A stretch of DNA of 44,418 nt from Acanthaster planci (lineage: Eukaryota; Echinodermata; Asteroidea; Valvatida; Acanthasteridae), in assembly GCF_001949145.1 (NCBI RefSeq), contig NW_019091380.1:69110-113527 (forward strand). Reading direction: 5' to 3'. Below the pieces are notes generated by a model. That model had not been told where the DNA came from and did no database searches. It saw only the letters and a list, made by a program, of their open reading frames with translations. Made by a program: the position numbers and the translations under genes. Of this stretch, positions 22,831-34,029 are shown one piece after another; within the stretch, counting starts at the first letter, position 1, and each line of letters begins with the position of its first letter.

Positions 22831-23079
22831 CAGTGTTGTAGTTAAGACCATCACAAGACCAGAAGCAAGACCAGAAGCAAGACCAGAAGCAAGACCAGAA
22901 GCAAGACCAGAAGCAAGACCAGAAGCAAGACCATTCACAAGTAACAGTGTGAACAAAGACAAAGGAATGCTTTTGATGCAGTTCATTTGAATAGCTTGTA
23001 ACTTGAATTTAGACTGGAGGTTTTGTGCTGGTCTTGTGTGGTCATGTGAAGGTCTTAATTGGTCTTGACTACAACACCG
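22831..23079. mobile_element. hAT-type MITE with 8-bp target duplication
   Basis: A 249-bp element with terminal inverted repeats CAGTGTTGTAGT / ACTACAACACCG, extending imperfectly inward through AAGACCA and further. It is flanked by a perfect 8-bp direct repeat CAAGCTAG (22823-22830 and 23080-23087). An 8-bp target duplication and CAGTG-type ends define hAT elements. There is no transposase. The paralogous sequence near 32110 lacks the insert. It contains a 12-bp minisatellite next to its left end. Confidence 0.93.
22855..22926. repeat. 12-bp minisatellite, 6 units, within the hAT MITE
   Basis: Six perfect copies of AAGACCAGAAGC followed by a partial unit (AAGACCATTCAC). The unit resembles the AAGACCA part of the terminal inverted repeat, so it probably grew from subterminal sequence. 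On the minus strand it reads as a GLAS repeat with no protein significance. Confidence 0.96.
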
Positions 23080-23284
23080 CAAGCTAGCAGATCTGAAGTA
23101 AATGTTTCACAGGTTTCATCAGATAACTTTTAACTGAGTACCATCAGAATTCACAAACAAAAATAAACGATCGTATAGTACTTAGTTTTATGACTTGCCT
23201 ACAACATGTATCAACCATCCTAAGAAAGATGTGCTCACTGCATGCAGTAAGGACTGATAAGGTACATTTTCTCGTCCAACTTAT

Positions 23285-25220
23285 ATTCACAAGAAAATTC
23301 TCACCTTCAAACTTTCCCAAGATCAGGACATCTCAGCCATCAGTATCTCACTACTAGCTCATCAAATCCTGTGAATCCAACTGGTCTCTAGATCACACCA
23401 ATGTTCTCGACTCGATCCTCCAATGCACATGTACATGACTAGCATCAGGCTGTGTCGTTCCTATCAGAAGCCTTCAGCTGTCTTCATTTTTGGAGCACTG
23501 TGTGCTTGGGAACTGACAGCAACTCCTACATCCCTGCAAGGTCCAACAAGAACAGTCCAGGATATGAAAGACTTGCATGCACCAGATGATCTTCAACAGT
23601 TTTGCCAAGCCCACAATACCACGAAGGTGACTTGCCGCACTCAGAACCTTTTCCTTTTGACAGTATAAAAGTGTCATTCAGATTTTTGTGTGCTTCATGC
23701 TGCGTGCTACTGCAAAGTACATCTAAAAGCCTTTTACTTTTGTTTGAAATTTACATGTATGATACAATTGATAAATTATGTTAAATTTGAAAAAGTATGA
23801 AAAAGTTGTATGTCTGCAGTTTTAGAAAAAAGGCAAAAATATCCATCTAAAGACTCAGCCCGGGACGCAAATTAAATTTTTTACAAGGCTACTAAATATT
23901 AACACAAAGCCGTGGGACCAAGTACGTGAACTTAACAAGAGAAGCTGAGGTCACTACAGCCCCCTCTGCTGGTTCATCTCTACCACTATCAAATACCTGA
24001 CAACTGAGACCATTTCTTGCATAAGACAGGTCAGCGGTGGTAAAAGGAAAATATTGTGTCTCAATTAATCACCTCATTACTTTGAGTATTAATTAGTCTT
24101 AAGCAACAGAATTTACAAATGTGTAGTCTTTCCTTCATTAAAGCTTTGAGCACTTCCATTCTTTTATGTCACTGCCTGTATTCAGTGTTGTAGTCGAGTA
24201 CTTTCTGAGTACCAACGTTCTCTGCAAATACTGAACTGGGTAAGAGGGAATAAAGCCAGAGTGCACAGGCATTTGATGGTAAATGTGCAAAGGTGAGATT
24301 ACAAAATAAATGTTAGACTTCAGACACTCCCAGTTGTGTGAAATTTAAGTTTTAAGGAGAAAAGTACTTGGAAAGCTCTTGGCATGTATGTACCATCAAA
24401 TGCCAATGTACTTCAGCTTTGTTCCAATGTAAAAGAAATATTAACTTCTTGCAGGTTTTACTCAGAAAGCTGCCAACAGCGTCATCCAAAAATAAGAGCA
24501 CCTAATGTTTGAAGTAATTTAAGGAGATGGCCATGTAGGGTTAAATTGATGTTATATGATAGATAGTTTTCAACGTCTCATATACAATAAGTTGGATTAA
24601 CCCCTCTTTTATGTCATTAATTTAATCAGCAAAAATTAGCGTTTTCTGTGTGCTTTTTCCCGTTTCCATCTGGGCTCTTTGCAAAAATTAATCGAAATCG
24701 GTCAACGAGGGCAGCAGACAAATCTTGGCAAAAATGTGACATTATAGGACGAACTTGACTTTCCAGACCAGAATGCATAGTTCTGGAAAGAAAGTTGATC
24801 CGTCAGTGCACTGACACTGTCAGCTCTGGCACGTAGTCGGGTACGTAACTTGTATGTGACAAGTCAATTTGGTCTTGTTTCTTATGTTTCTTAGTTTGGT
24901 CTTGTTTGATGAAGGACTCCTTCCTATGATGTCACAATTCTTGGGAATTGAGACAACTTTCGGTACCCAACGGCTGTTGTTGAGCTTTTGCTCCAAAAAG
25001 GGAGTGAATTGGGGTCATGAAAACTATCATTTTTAACATATTTCCGTGCATTTTGAAATTAGGCAGATGTGTTTTCTTGTTATATGTATGTTTGTTTTAT
25101 GTGTTGATGCATGTTTGACAAGAAATCTTCCCAGCATGGCCCATCCCTTTTAAATTTGATGCACACATTGCATTTGCATCTTATGCAAAACAACATTTAA
25201 GAAAAAGTGAAACTAAAGAT
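23285..25220 (+). repeat. Segmental duplication block (copy 2), leads to a receptor relic
   Basis: The first kilobase is colinear with 18300-19190 and partly with 32200-33000. At 23950-24010 lies a single copy of the unit that is tandemly repeated at 32190-32384. It includes CAGCCCCCTCTGCTGG, another CTCF-like match. A short insertion at about 24186-24220 begins CAGTGTTGTAGTCGAG and resembles the hAT MITE end. From about 24260 to 25220 I recognise nothing until the N-terminal relic. Confidence 0.6.
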
Positions 25221-25332
25221 TTTATCAACCATCTGCAAGCATAGATGTTGTAAATACAGAAATGAACACCACATCAAACTCCCAAGCAAACACAGAGTGC
25301 AACTGAATCAACTCTGTTTACAATTGTGAAGG
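25221..25332 (+). pseudogene. N-terminal-only GPCR fragment 3 (20.1-kb subtype)
   Basis: Matches the 5' end of the 20103 receptor: TTTATC…CTGCAAGCAT, then GAAATGAACACCACATCAAA and GAATCAACT. The start codon equivalent is ATA instead of ATG (25241-25243), and several indels follow. Similarity ends before TM1 is complete. It is non-functional. Confidence 0.75.
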
Positions 25333-26489
25333 GCCACTCCTCTTCCCGTCTGGCCAAGGTCTGGTCCCCAAGGTTTGGGGATGAGTTAACCAATCAGGAC
25401 TCTTGGGTTGAAATTTATAGGCAATTGTTTAATTTCTGATTCTTTTATGTATCCCAGTTTTCTTTGCAGAAGAAAGAGACCATAAATACAACCAGAATGA
25501 ATAAATTAAATTCCTATATATTGAATTCTCCATACAAGAAATAATACAATGTATAAAGTTACAGTTGTTTAAACAAAGACAAAATAAGAGTTGTTCATTT
25601 GGGGAAATTAGCATGGACAATAAAATCTCCTTTGAATGACCCTTACCCAGACATGCACGCCTCAAAGTGTATAAACAGTGTTCATTGCACTGTCGTCGGT
25701 ATAGCTCTGGCCAGTGGCATCTTAACAAGCCTGTGGTGAGAGTATACATACACCCAAACAATAATACACAAAGCAGTATGATTTCTGCATGGAGTCCTAG
25801 TGCATGTTGCAATGTCACATAAACACATGTTACTACACAGCAGTTGCTGTACACCTGACACAAAATACGATGCAAAGCTAGACAAGCAACATCAGAAATA
25901 TCATAAGGGGCTCAGACAATGAGAAAAGTAAAGCAAACACCCAAACTTACAACTTTTCAAGATGGCAAATAGCTCAGGCTCCACTATAATTCAGGTGCTA
26001 ACAGCCAAAAGGCCTCCTGCTCCATTGGGCCAGCGCGTCTGTCTACTCACATGGGCTGTTTTGTTTTGGTTACACTTCCTTCGTATTACCTTTAGATAAG
26101 GCTTTGCTCACGCCAATCCCAATATTTCACGTCAGTAAATAAATAAAAAGAATGAACCACCCTCGTACACTAACCAGAGACAGATTGTTCAAAGGTGTCA
26201 CGTCAGGGGGATCAGGCAAGACACCTGTACATTAATGGAGGACCCAAAGAATGCTCAATTTTGACATACATGTACCTGGATAGTCTTGTAGGCTGCAGGA
26301 TTTTCCTCCCATTTTAAATTGAGGAAGCTCTTTCTTGAACATTACCAGAACTCTGTAATATTTCACATCTGCTCTTGGTCTTCATGTTCACACTCCACAG
26401 CCTTGCTATCAGTTCACCAAACAACAATCTGAACCAACAGAATGATATGTAATTAACCTCCTACTGACAGGCTCTTACAAAAACTGCAG
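25333..26489. other. Intergenic, nothing recognised
   Basis: A minus-strand frame of 148 codons (25429-25875) is Cys-rich and open. It shows no recognisable domain, is AT-rich and has no splice or promoter context, so I do not call a gene. Nothing else was identified. Confidence 0.45.
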
Positions 26490-27466
26490 AGTAGTCGCAA
26501 TCAGGCACTCTGGGTAGCACTCAACAACAAAATAACTGACAGCGCAGCAAAATCAGCAATGAAACCCAGATCTTGAAATGATGAAACCTACATAGCCTCA
26601 TCAAGTCCCTACCAAAAAATCAAATGACAAAGTTTAAAATTCAAATTAATATCTCATTAGGTTCAACCATATTTGACAGCAGACACACAAACTGGGATTG
26701 GTTTTGAGCTGGGGAAGCGGTATAAAAGATCCCCCACAGATCTGTCTGCACACATTGTGTATAGCTTGCAGTGCAAAGTATCAATGCCTGGTCTTGAGAC
26801 ACATACATGTGTACATGTACCTCTACTTTGCTGCAGCAGATCTGGAGCTTGGTACTAGTTCAACATTTCTCAATAAGGAGCAATATGGTATAAGTTGGAC
26901 ATCACGGTGACTGAGCCCCATCAGCCAAGACTTTCACAGCTTCTGAATGAGACTTCCTCTTCACGTGAAAGTGAACACTTTCACCAAAATCTGGCATCTC
27001 AAAATGACTGACACACAAGTTTAACTTATGAGTGAAATAAATAACAGCACTTCCCAACAAGCCAGAGAGTTTGGTGATCTGATGCATCCAGATAAATCTG
27101 CTTCACAGGTACAGTGCTGGTAACTGGATACTAGTGTGTTCAACTCTCAACAGACATTGCTTCTTAAATAATTTCAGACTTTCATTACTGCATAAAAGTA
27201 TCTGACTTAGTCTCCAAGAACAAACCATCTTCATTACAAAAGAAAGCAAGTGCATCTTGATGTGGCTGCATCTTGAGCTGAAATTGATCCTCGGTGAGCG
27301 CGGTGGCAGCCTTTTGACTGAATCATACCACCACTTCATGATGAGCAAGCAATTGAAGAAACTGAAATTTGTCAATACCTGTTAACAATAAAAACACAGC
27401 CAGGAGCACAAGTAATAAATCCTTCAAAGCCTACTCCTTTGTTTCATGTTACTCTAAGTAGAAACC
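26490..27466 (+). promoter_or_regulatory. Receptor promoter and 5' UTR/intron block (copy A)
   Basis: Colinear with 33090-34029: CATTAGGTTCAACCATA, the TATA region, CTTTGCTGCAGCAGATCTGG, CAACATTTCTCAATAAGGAG, and AGACTTTCATTACTGCATAA. The 3' part (27103-27460) also matches 43085-43425. The block links a TATA box to the receptor start 740 bp downstream. This implies a 5' UTR intron ending at the acceptor-like TAAGTAG before the ATG. The donor site is not determined. Confidence 0.6.
26721..26728 (+). promoter_or_regulatory. TATA box (TATAAAAG)
   Basis: TATAAAAG lies in GCGGTATAAAAGATCCCCCA, with GATCTGTCTGCACACA downstream at the expected initiation distance. The same arrangement is conserved at 33318 in the paralogous unit. 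Confidence 0.65.
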
Positions 27467-28448
27467 ATGGAAACTACAGAAATTGCAGGATTGTATGTCA
27501 CCTCCAATTCTACTGATGAGAGTCTCGAGTACGGACTGGCTTTGAAATCATTAAGCACTTTGGTAACAGTTTTTACCACAATGACAATTCTTTTGATTTT
27601 GCTCCTGAATCCACTGATGCTTTTCACCTTACGGCGTGTCACCAGCATCCAGCCAACCACCAAAATCTTCATGGCTTCACTCACCCTGTCTGATCTTGGT
27701 AACGGTATATTCTGGATCCTTAGACTAGTGGAATTCTTTGCAGTACGTTGGCTGTTAGGTGATTTTCTCTGTGCAGTACAGACCCCTGTTGCACTCATGT
27801 TTAGTGGCCTCAATATTTGGTCAATATTTCTCCTCACCATTGATCGTTACATTTCTATTTCTCGCCCTCTGCGGTACCCTTCAATGATGACTGTGTTCAG
27901 ATCAAAGATCATGATATGCAGCGCATGGGCTGTAACATTCACCATCTCCATTCTGATGTATGGGGTTATGGCATGGTACTGTTTCAAAGGATGGTCCCAT
28001 CCAAATTTGTTTTGGAATAAAAGATGACTGGAGAGCGTATGTTGTTTTAGCAATAATTGTTACGTTGTTGGCAGTCATATTCATTCTGTATGCACACATC
28101 ACCCTGATAGCTCGCAATCAAGCCCGGCGCATTGCTGCTGAAAACCAAGCAGGCAATGGCCAAGCTGGAGAGAGAATAAACACCAGATCAGCCACCACCA
28201 TCATCATCATAACAGGGACTCTGATCATCACCTGGATTCCCGTAGTGATTACACTTGGGACAAGTTCAAACAGAAAGTTGGAGACCTATGAGAGTTACTT
28301 GTTTGTTGTGTCGGCTCAAGCCCTAGTTTTGTCAAATGGCTGGCTGAATGTTGTCATTTACTATTTAGGGAACAGGGATCTTCGGCAAGAGCTACGTGGT
28401 TTACTTTTGGATTGGTGCCAATGTCTGACCCAGAGACTCTTACATTAG
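27467..28448 (+). pseudogene. Orphan GPCR with a single 2-nt frameshift in ECL2
   Basis: Nearly complete receptor. The first frame (27467-28027) covers METTEIAGLYVTSNST, TM1 with LLLNPLML, TM2 SLTLSDLGNG, TM3, DRY, RPLRYP and TM4. A 2-nt deletion just after the MYG of TM4/ECL2 (about 27962-27975, compared with the 34030 and 43430 copies) ends that frame 17 codons later. The remainder (ECL2 to the tail: ILYAHITLIAR, IL3, TWIP, NVVIYYLGNRDLR) is open in the next frame to 28448. IL3 has QAGER where others have QGGQR, and the tail motif is LGNRD rather than LRNRD. The rest is intact, so this is a young pseudogene, a polymorphic allele or an assembly error. Closest relative: the 34030 gene. Confidence 0.85.
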
Positions 28449-28604
28449 TTGGGGGGGAGGTGTGTCGAACATCTTGCAGAATCATCAGTCAGGCTCTGCA
28501 AAAAGTCAAGGTTTCACATACTATGGCAAATACCAATTCAGTGGCTTCAACAATTGAGAGAAATAAGTATAACAATCACTGACCATTTTTAGAACTGATC
28601 AAAA

Positions 28605-28690
28605 GTCACCATTTGCAGGATCAAATGCTACATACACGTATCTCCAACTCTACAGATACCGGTAAGAATGTTAGACAGAACCTTGCAACA
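28605..28690 (+). pseudogene. N-terminal-only GPCR relic 4
   Basis: TTTGCAGGATC…GTATCTCCAACTCTACAGA corresponds to the IAGL…TSNST coding region of the receptors. It sits about 160 bp after the 27467 pseudogene stop. It is strongly decayed, with no start codon. The paralogous position after the 34030 gene has a better copy (35135-35215). Confidence 0.45.
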
Positions 28691-28699
28691 AAACCATTC

Positions 28700-30400
28700 A
28701 GGCTGAAAGAGAGGGCTTGTCAGGATTTTCATAATGGTTTCAGAGAAGATGAACTGATGGATTCAAGGATATGATTTCCCATAGTATAATAATAGTAATA
28801 ATAACAAAAAATGAAATATATATGTATTAAATGTACATTGCATATTGAGGAAGTAACCCCACCTTCACACATCCTGTATTGAAGGCTCATATTATTATAG
28901 GTTTCATTGCAACAGACAAGTAAAACAAAACTAAAGTAGGGGGAAATAGATAGTTACATGTAGGCATACATTTTCGATTAAACTCATAAAATGACGCTAG
29001 TATACCCAGGAATTCATTGTATTGGAGAAAATGGAACTCATTTCAATTTCTTTATTGTCACATTGATCAAAACATGAAATTTGACTGCCATGGAATGAAG
29101 GTATCCTACAAAAAACCTACATTCAAGAGTTCTTTCATACACTACTTCCAATGAAGGTACAGTGTAGTTATATTGCCCTTATACACTAAATTTCTATAGG
29201 ATTTCTATAGATGCTGGCATAAACTATCCACACAGAGGTCTATATTGCCCTCCCCGTGAGAACCCACTATTTCATCTTGCATTGGATAAAACACTAATCA
29301 CTTGCGGTCATCAGTGCCCTTTAGATGAATTGGCAACCCCCCCGCCCCTTCAATTTTAATCCTAAATACATCGCTATCTAGGAGTTTCAAGTAAGTTTGG
29401 TCGAGTGCTACTTGCTTCTGGTTTTTTGTTTTTCCATTCACCCAAAAATGCTTTGTAAAAATAGCAGGTCTACATCATTAGCACACATTATCGTTCGGTG
29501 CACTATGGAATGCTACATGCAAAATACAACTACAGAGCTTTCACTTTCTCAAGAGAAGTGCTTGATGCAGTGTGGAAGATTAAGTTTTCACATCAGCAGG
29601 ATAGGGAGCGGTGTCACTTATACATGTACATCTAGATGTTCATTCCTGCACATGCCACTGTTACTAGAAGTAGTAGTAAGGTTTATTAATCAAAATGCTT
29701 TCATCGCGGTCAAGAGCCAAGTTGTGAAACTTGACACAAAATGTGACATTAAAAACATAAGTGAGAATACAATGTGCTCTAGAGGAAGAGGATGGAGGAA
29801 AAAGAATACTGGAAAAAGGGAAATATACAGGATGATGGAAAAGGAAAAGTGTAAAGAGGGGATAAATGGAGCACTGAGGTGAGAGAATGGGAGAGAAAGG
29901 GGCAGGGTCAGGAAGTCTTGTAGACATAATAAAACATAGAATGAGACACTAGTAAGATGTGCTGTATCCGACAAAAAAAAATGTATAAAAGCTAAAACAT
30001 GATATAAATTACAATTAAATAATTCACTATGCATGTAAGATAATTAATTCTATACATACGTAAATTGTTGTTCACATGACCAAATCATTTTTACTGCACA
30101 AGTAACTTATAATTCCATTTGGTGCAATTGCGAGAATGATACATAATCTGTTTACATGATATAAGCAGAGAAAAAAATATTCCAAAGGGCTCACAAGAAA
30201 ACATAAATCAAACCTAAACGTTCCACTTCATTACACTGATTTCAATTTCTATGCAAACAGGCATTCACACTTGTGAGCAGATCACGGAGAATGATGTTGA
30301 ATATTTTGAGTGTATTGCTTCAACAGTCAGGCCTTGGCCTGTGATTACAATCTGACATCATTTTGGTTGTGTGGGAGTATATTCCGGCCTGTATTATTGT
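28700..30400 (+). repeat. 3' flank of duplicated unit A with a 1.2-kb unshared interval
   Basis: 28860-29000 matches 35990-36120 (ATCCTG.ATT…TTTCATTGCAACA…GGCATA.ATTTTCG). 30240-30395 matches 36150-36355 (TTGCTTCAACA.TCAGGCCTT…GTGTGGGAGTATAT.C.GGCCTGTA). The 1.2 kb between them (about 29020-30240) has no counterpart in copy B. It includes a purine-rich run at 29775-29920. A 161-codon frame at 29397-29882 runs through that run, has no domain, and I do not consider it a gene. Confidence 0.55.
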
Positions 30401-31439
30401 CTGTGTCCATTGATGAGACTGAGATTGTATGTTCACTCGTCACAAACTTTCTAGCAAACCCCTTATTGATTGGTAACCTTCCTGTCTCTCCTTATTTCCC
30501 TGGCTATCTTCCCTAGTTTATTTCCTAACATTACTTTCACCTCAGTACCATAGTACCATTTGTGAAATTTGTTTAGAACTCGGATCCAATGTTGGTGGCC
30601 ACTATGTGCCGCAAGTTCCCAGTTAAATAAACCATTGCCTGAATGATTTTCAAAAAATTGTTTCCAATTCTGAGTTCTTGTCATCTCCTGTCTCCACTCA
30701 TTTACTTCATTACACATTGTGTAGTGGGAACCATTCTCTAAATGAACCGGGCCACAAATATGTGTAAGGCATGTGCTGACTGCTACCCCCTTCGTAAACA
30801 AAGCTACTGAGCCGCTGCTCACCGGGCAATACTGAAAGACTTGAAATGCAACAACTTAGAATTAAAACACATGTATCTGTCATCCACAAGGCTTTCCGTA
30901 TTTTTGGATTAAATTGAAAAATAATGTTAAATCTTGATGAACTGGCAAAAAATCTCACACTCAAATTGACACTAATTTTATGAAACCTTGCTGCATCATT
31001 CTTGAAAAAAAAGCAATTTTGGCCATGTTTTTCTGAAAAATATCAACTTTTACTTGACTGTACATGCACATACAAATACATGTACACTAAATATGTTAAT
31101 GCACGTGGTGGTCGAAATATTATCAAGGGAATAAATATGAGCTTGGCTAGTCTTCAACATTCGTTTCAGACAAGATTAGAAGAACTGGTGCTGATACCTG
31201 TATAATGCCTGAGCTAAAGGCAAGGGACATTATCCAACACAATCAAGCAAATATATTTTCTTTCATCGATGACTTTTGAGTAACAAAGTCAAAACGACTT
31301 TTGAAAAAGGTTTTGCTTCTACAGGTACCAATTTTGTTCAACAGCATCACGCCATTTTTCGTAGACACTGGTCTAGCAACTGTGTTAGGTACACTATGAA
31401 TGATCATTTGGATTTCGGCTACGCTTTTCACCATAATGA
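30401..31439. other. Intergenic; unsupported minus-strand ORF
   Basis: A minus-strand frame at 30463-30822 (119 codons) has balanced, protein-like composition (…GNGLFNWELAAHSGHQ…). I know no matching family and see no promoter or splice context. Nothing else was recognised. Confidence 0.4.
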
Positions 31440-31865
31440 CAACCCTTCTTTATTCTCATGTGTGGGATTTATGTCAGAGCTACTGTTGCTCTTGATGGTC
31501 CTTATCAATTGTGTCTAGGGCAAAAAGATGACTGGAGAATATATCTTGCTGTTACAGTAGTTGCCATCACACTGACAACCATATTCATCCTATGATACAC
31601 GCACACATCATGTGATAGCTTGCAACTAAGCTCAATGCATCACTTTTGAAAACCAAGCAGGCAATGGCCAAGGTGGGCTGCGAATAAACACCAGACCGAT
31701 CACCACCATCATCATCAAAAGAGGGACTTTAATCACCAGCTGGATTCCTACAGTCATCGGGATAGTGATAATTTACAAAATCAAATTGGAAACTTGTGAC
31801 AGGTACTTTGTGTTTGCCCAGTGTCTAGTCGTTACCAGCGACTGACTGAATGCTGTCAGGTATAT
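31440..31865 (+). pseudogene. Decayed GPCR pseudogene, ECL2 to TM7
   Basis: Similarity starts in ECL2 (GATTTATGTCAGAGCTACTG, as in the 43430 gene). It continues through GATGACTGGAGA, TM5 (CCATATTCATCCT), the IL3 block (CAAGCAGGCAATGGCCAAGG), TM6 (…GGATTCCTACAGTCATCGGG) and TM7 (…GACTGAATGCTGTCA). Several stops and small indels are present. Upstream TMs are not convincingly recognisable. The 3' flank (31880-32100) matches the flank of the 20103 pseudogene (21150-21350), so the two derive from one duplication. Confidence 0.8.
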
Positions 31866-31879
31866 TTAAACTAGAATGG

Positions 31880-32160
31880 TACCCATGCATCAAACATTTG
31901 TGTTTTGGTGCAATTTGCAGGCATTTTTTATGTTCCAGCATCTCCATCCAATATGACTAGGGAAAGGTCTTGCCTGGACATTGCCAGAACAGAAACTTCC
32001 TGGATGTATGTGATTTGATTATATACCATATCTAACTGCGGACACATCATTGACAGTCTACGAAAACCAGAGTTTTAAGCTTTATTCAAAAGGTATAATT
32101 TGCTACTCATCTTTCGTTGGATAACTTTTGACTGAGCAATGTCAGAATCCACAAAGAGAA
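31880..32160 (+). repeat. Paralogous 3' flank with empty LINE and hAT-MITE sites
   Basis: Colinear with 21150-21350 joined to 22761-22803 and 23100-23160. ACCAGAGTTTTAAGCTTTAT at about 32068-32087 is the uninterrupted version of the LINE target. TTTGCTACTCATCTTTCGTT corresponds to the region where the 22831 MITE is inserted in the other copy. Confidence 0.85.
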
Positions 32161-32189
32161 ATGAAATTATCCTACAGTCCTTGTAGGAT

Positions 32190-32383
32190 AACTACAACCC
32201 TTTCTGATGGTGCATCACTACCACTTCTATCAAATACATGTACAGTACCTGACAACTGAGTAACTGGAGGTAACTACAGCCCTCTCTGATGGCGCATCAC
32301 TACCACTATATCAAATACCTGACAACTGATAAGCTGGAGGTAACCACAGCCCTCTCTAATGGTGCATCACTACTACTTCTATC
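32190..32383 (+). repeat. Tandem repeat, about 70-82 bp units
   Basis: Three successive units, each containing ACTAC/CAC…CCCTCTCTGATGG, GCATCACTACCACT, ATCAAATACCTGACAACTGA and CTGGAGGTAAC, beginning at about 32190, 32270 and 32340. The first is longer because it includes an ATGTACAGT insertion. The array runs into the gap. Only one unit exists in the paralogous block at 23950-24010. Confidence 0.88.
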
Positions 32384-32801
32384 NNNNNNNNNNNNNNNNN
32401 NNNNNNNNNNNNNNNNNNNNNNNNNNNNNNNNNNNNNNNNNNNNNNNNNNNNNNNNNNNNNNNNNNNNNNNNNNNNNNNNNNNNNNNNNNNNNNNNNNNN
32501 NNNNNNNNNNNNNNNNNNNNNNNNNNNNNNNNNNNNNNNNNNNNNNNNNNNNNNNNNNNNNNNNNNNNNNNNNNNNNNNNNNNNNNNNNNNNNNNNNNNN
32601 NNNNNNNNNNNNNNNNNNNNNNNNNNNNNNNNNNNNNNNNNNNNNNNNNNNNNNNNNNNNNNNNNNNNNNNNNNNNNNNNNNNNNNNNNNNNNNNNNNNN
32701 NNNNNNNNNNNNNNNNNNNNNNNNNNNNNNNNNNNNNNNNNNNNNNNNNNNNNNNNNNNNNNNNNNNNNNNNNNNNNNNNNNNNNNNNNNNNNNNNNNNN
32801 N
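32384..32801. other. Assembly gap (418 N) in a tandem repeat
   Basis: The left edge lies in the third unit of the array, and the right edge (ACTACTACTATC…) resumes in a similar unit. The missing sequence is probably more copies. Open frames spanning it are artefacts. Confidence 0.95.
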
Positions 32802-34029
32802 ACTACTACTATCCAGACAAATGAGACAATTTCTTACATGAGACAGTCAGAAGTGGCAAAATGAAAGAGATGTGTTGTATTATTACTTTGAGCATTAGAT
32901 ACATAAAATGGAATGCATGCACAACAGAATTTACATGTAGCTAAGCAAACCGGAATGCCCAGCATTTCCTTCATTAAAGCTGTGATGTACTGCTTATCAA
33001 CATCATAATTTGGGGTAGGAAATTCATTTCCCACACTGACAGGTTCTAACATAACATAAACAGTAGAGCAGCTTCTCAGTACAAATTGCCATCCCAATCA
33101 GGTACTCAACAAAAAAAAATAAACTGACAGCACATGAAGAACCTGATCATGACAAGTAATGAAATCCTGATCCTGAAGTGATGAGACCAAGCCTCATCAA
33201 GTCCTGATCCAAAGGTCATATAAGAAAGTTTCACAGTCAAATTAGTATCTCATTAGGTTCAACCATACTTGACAGCAGACAAACAGACTGGGAATTGCTA
33301 TGAGCTGGGGAGGCAACATAAAAGATCCCCCAAAGATCTGTCTGCACACACTGTCTAGCTAGCAGCCAAACATATTCAGACACTTACATGTACATGTACC
33401 TCCACTTTGCTGCAGCAGATCTGGAGCTTGGTACTAGTTCAACATTTCTCAATAAGGAGCAATATGGTACCAGTTGGACATTGCGGTGAATGAACCCCAT
33501 CAGACAAGACTTTCACAGCTTCTGAATTAGACTTCCTCTTCAGGTGAAAGTGAGCAATTTCACCAGAATCTGGCATCTCAAAATGATCAACACACATTTC
33601 TAACTTATGAGCGAAATAACTAATGCTTCTCAACAAGCCAGAGAGAGTTTAGTAGTCTGGTGCATTCAGAGAGATGTCTTCCACAGATACAAGGCTAGTA
33701 GCTGCATATTAATGTGTTCAACTCTGAAAAGATACTGCTTGTTAAATATTTTCAGACTTTCATTACTGCATAAAAGTATCTGACTTTGTTTCCAAGAACA
33801 AACCATCTTCATTACAAAAGAAAGCAAGTGCATCTTGATGTGGCCAAATCTTGAGAAATTGATCCTTGGAAGCCGGGTGGCAGCCTTTTGACTGAATAAT
33901 AACATCACTTCATGAGCAGGCAATTGAAGAAACTGAAAATTATTTGTCAACACCTATTATTCCTAGACATCCAGGCAAAATAAACCCTTCAAAGCCTACT
34001 CTGTCTTCATGTTGCCATCTGTAGAAACC
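32802..34029 (+). promoter_or_regulatory. Receptor promoter and 5' UTR/intron block (copy B)
   Basis: Colinear with 26490-27466 (see that entry), with the upstream part (32840-33000) also matching 18940-19190 and 24010-24230. It contains the TATA-like element at 33318 and ends at CATCTGTAG, an acceptor-like tract just before the 34030 start. Confidence 0.6.
33318..33324 (+). promoter_or_regulatory. TATA-like element (ATAAAAG)
   Basis: AACATAAAAGATCCCCCAAA is the paralog of the 26721 TATA box, with one substitution in the core (CATAAAAG). The downstream GATCTGTCTGCACACA is conserved. Confidence 0.55.

Noticed and set aside
22801-23082. Minus-strand GLASGLAS-repeat protein
   Set aside because: It is the translation of the 12-bp minisatellite inside a hAT MITE and has no independent coding evidence.
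23602-23784. Small frames in the 23.4-23.8 kb duplicated block
   Set aside because: The paralogous block at 18.3 kb does not preserve these frames.
25429-25875. 148-codon Cys-rich minus-strand frame
   Set aside because: No domain, promoter or splice context; the length is plausible by chance in this sequence.
29397-29882. 161-codon + strand frame
   Set aside because: It runs through a purine-rich low-complexity tract, has no recognisable domain and lies in sequence absent from the paralogous unit.
32289-32864. Open frames across the second N gap
   Set aside because: Same reason as the first gap; the flanks are tandem-repeat sequence.
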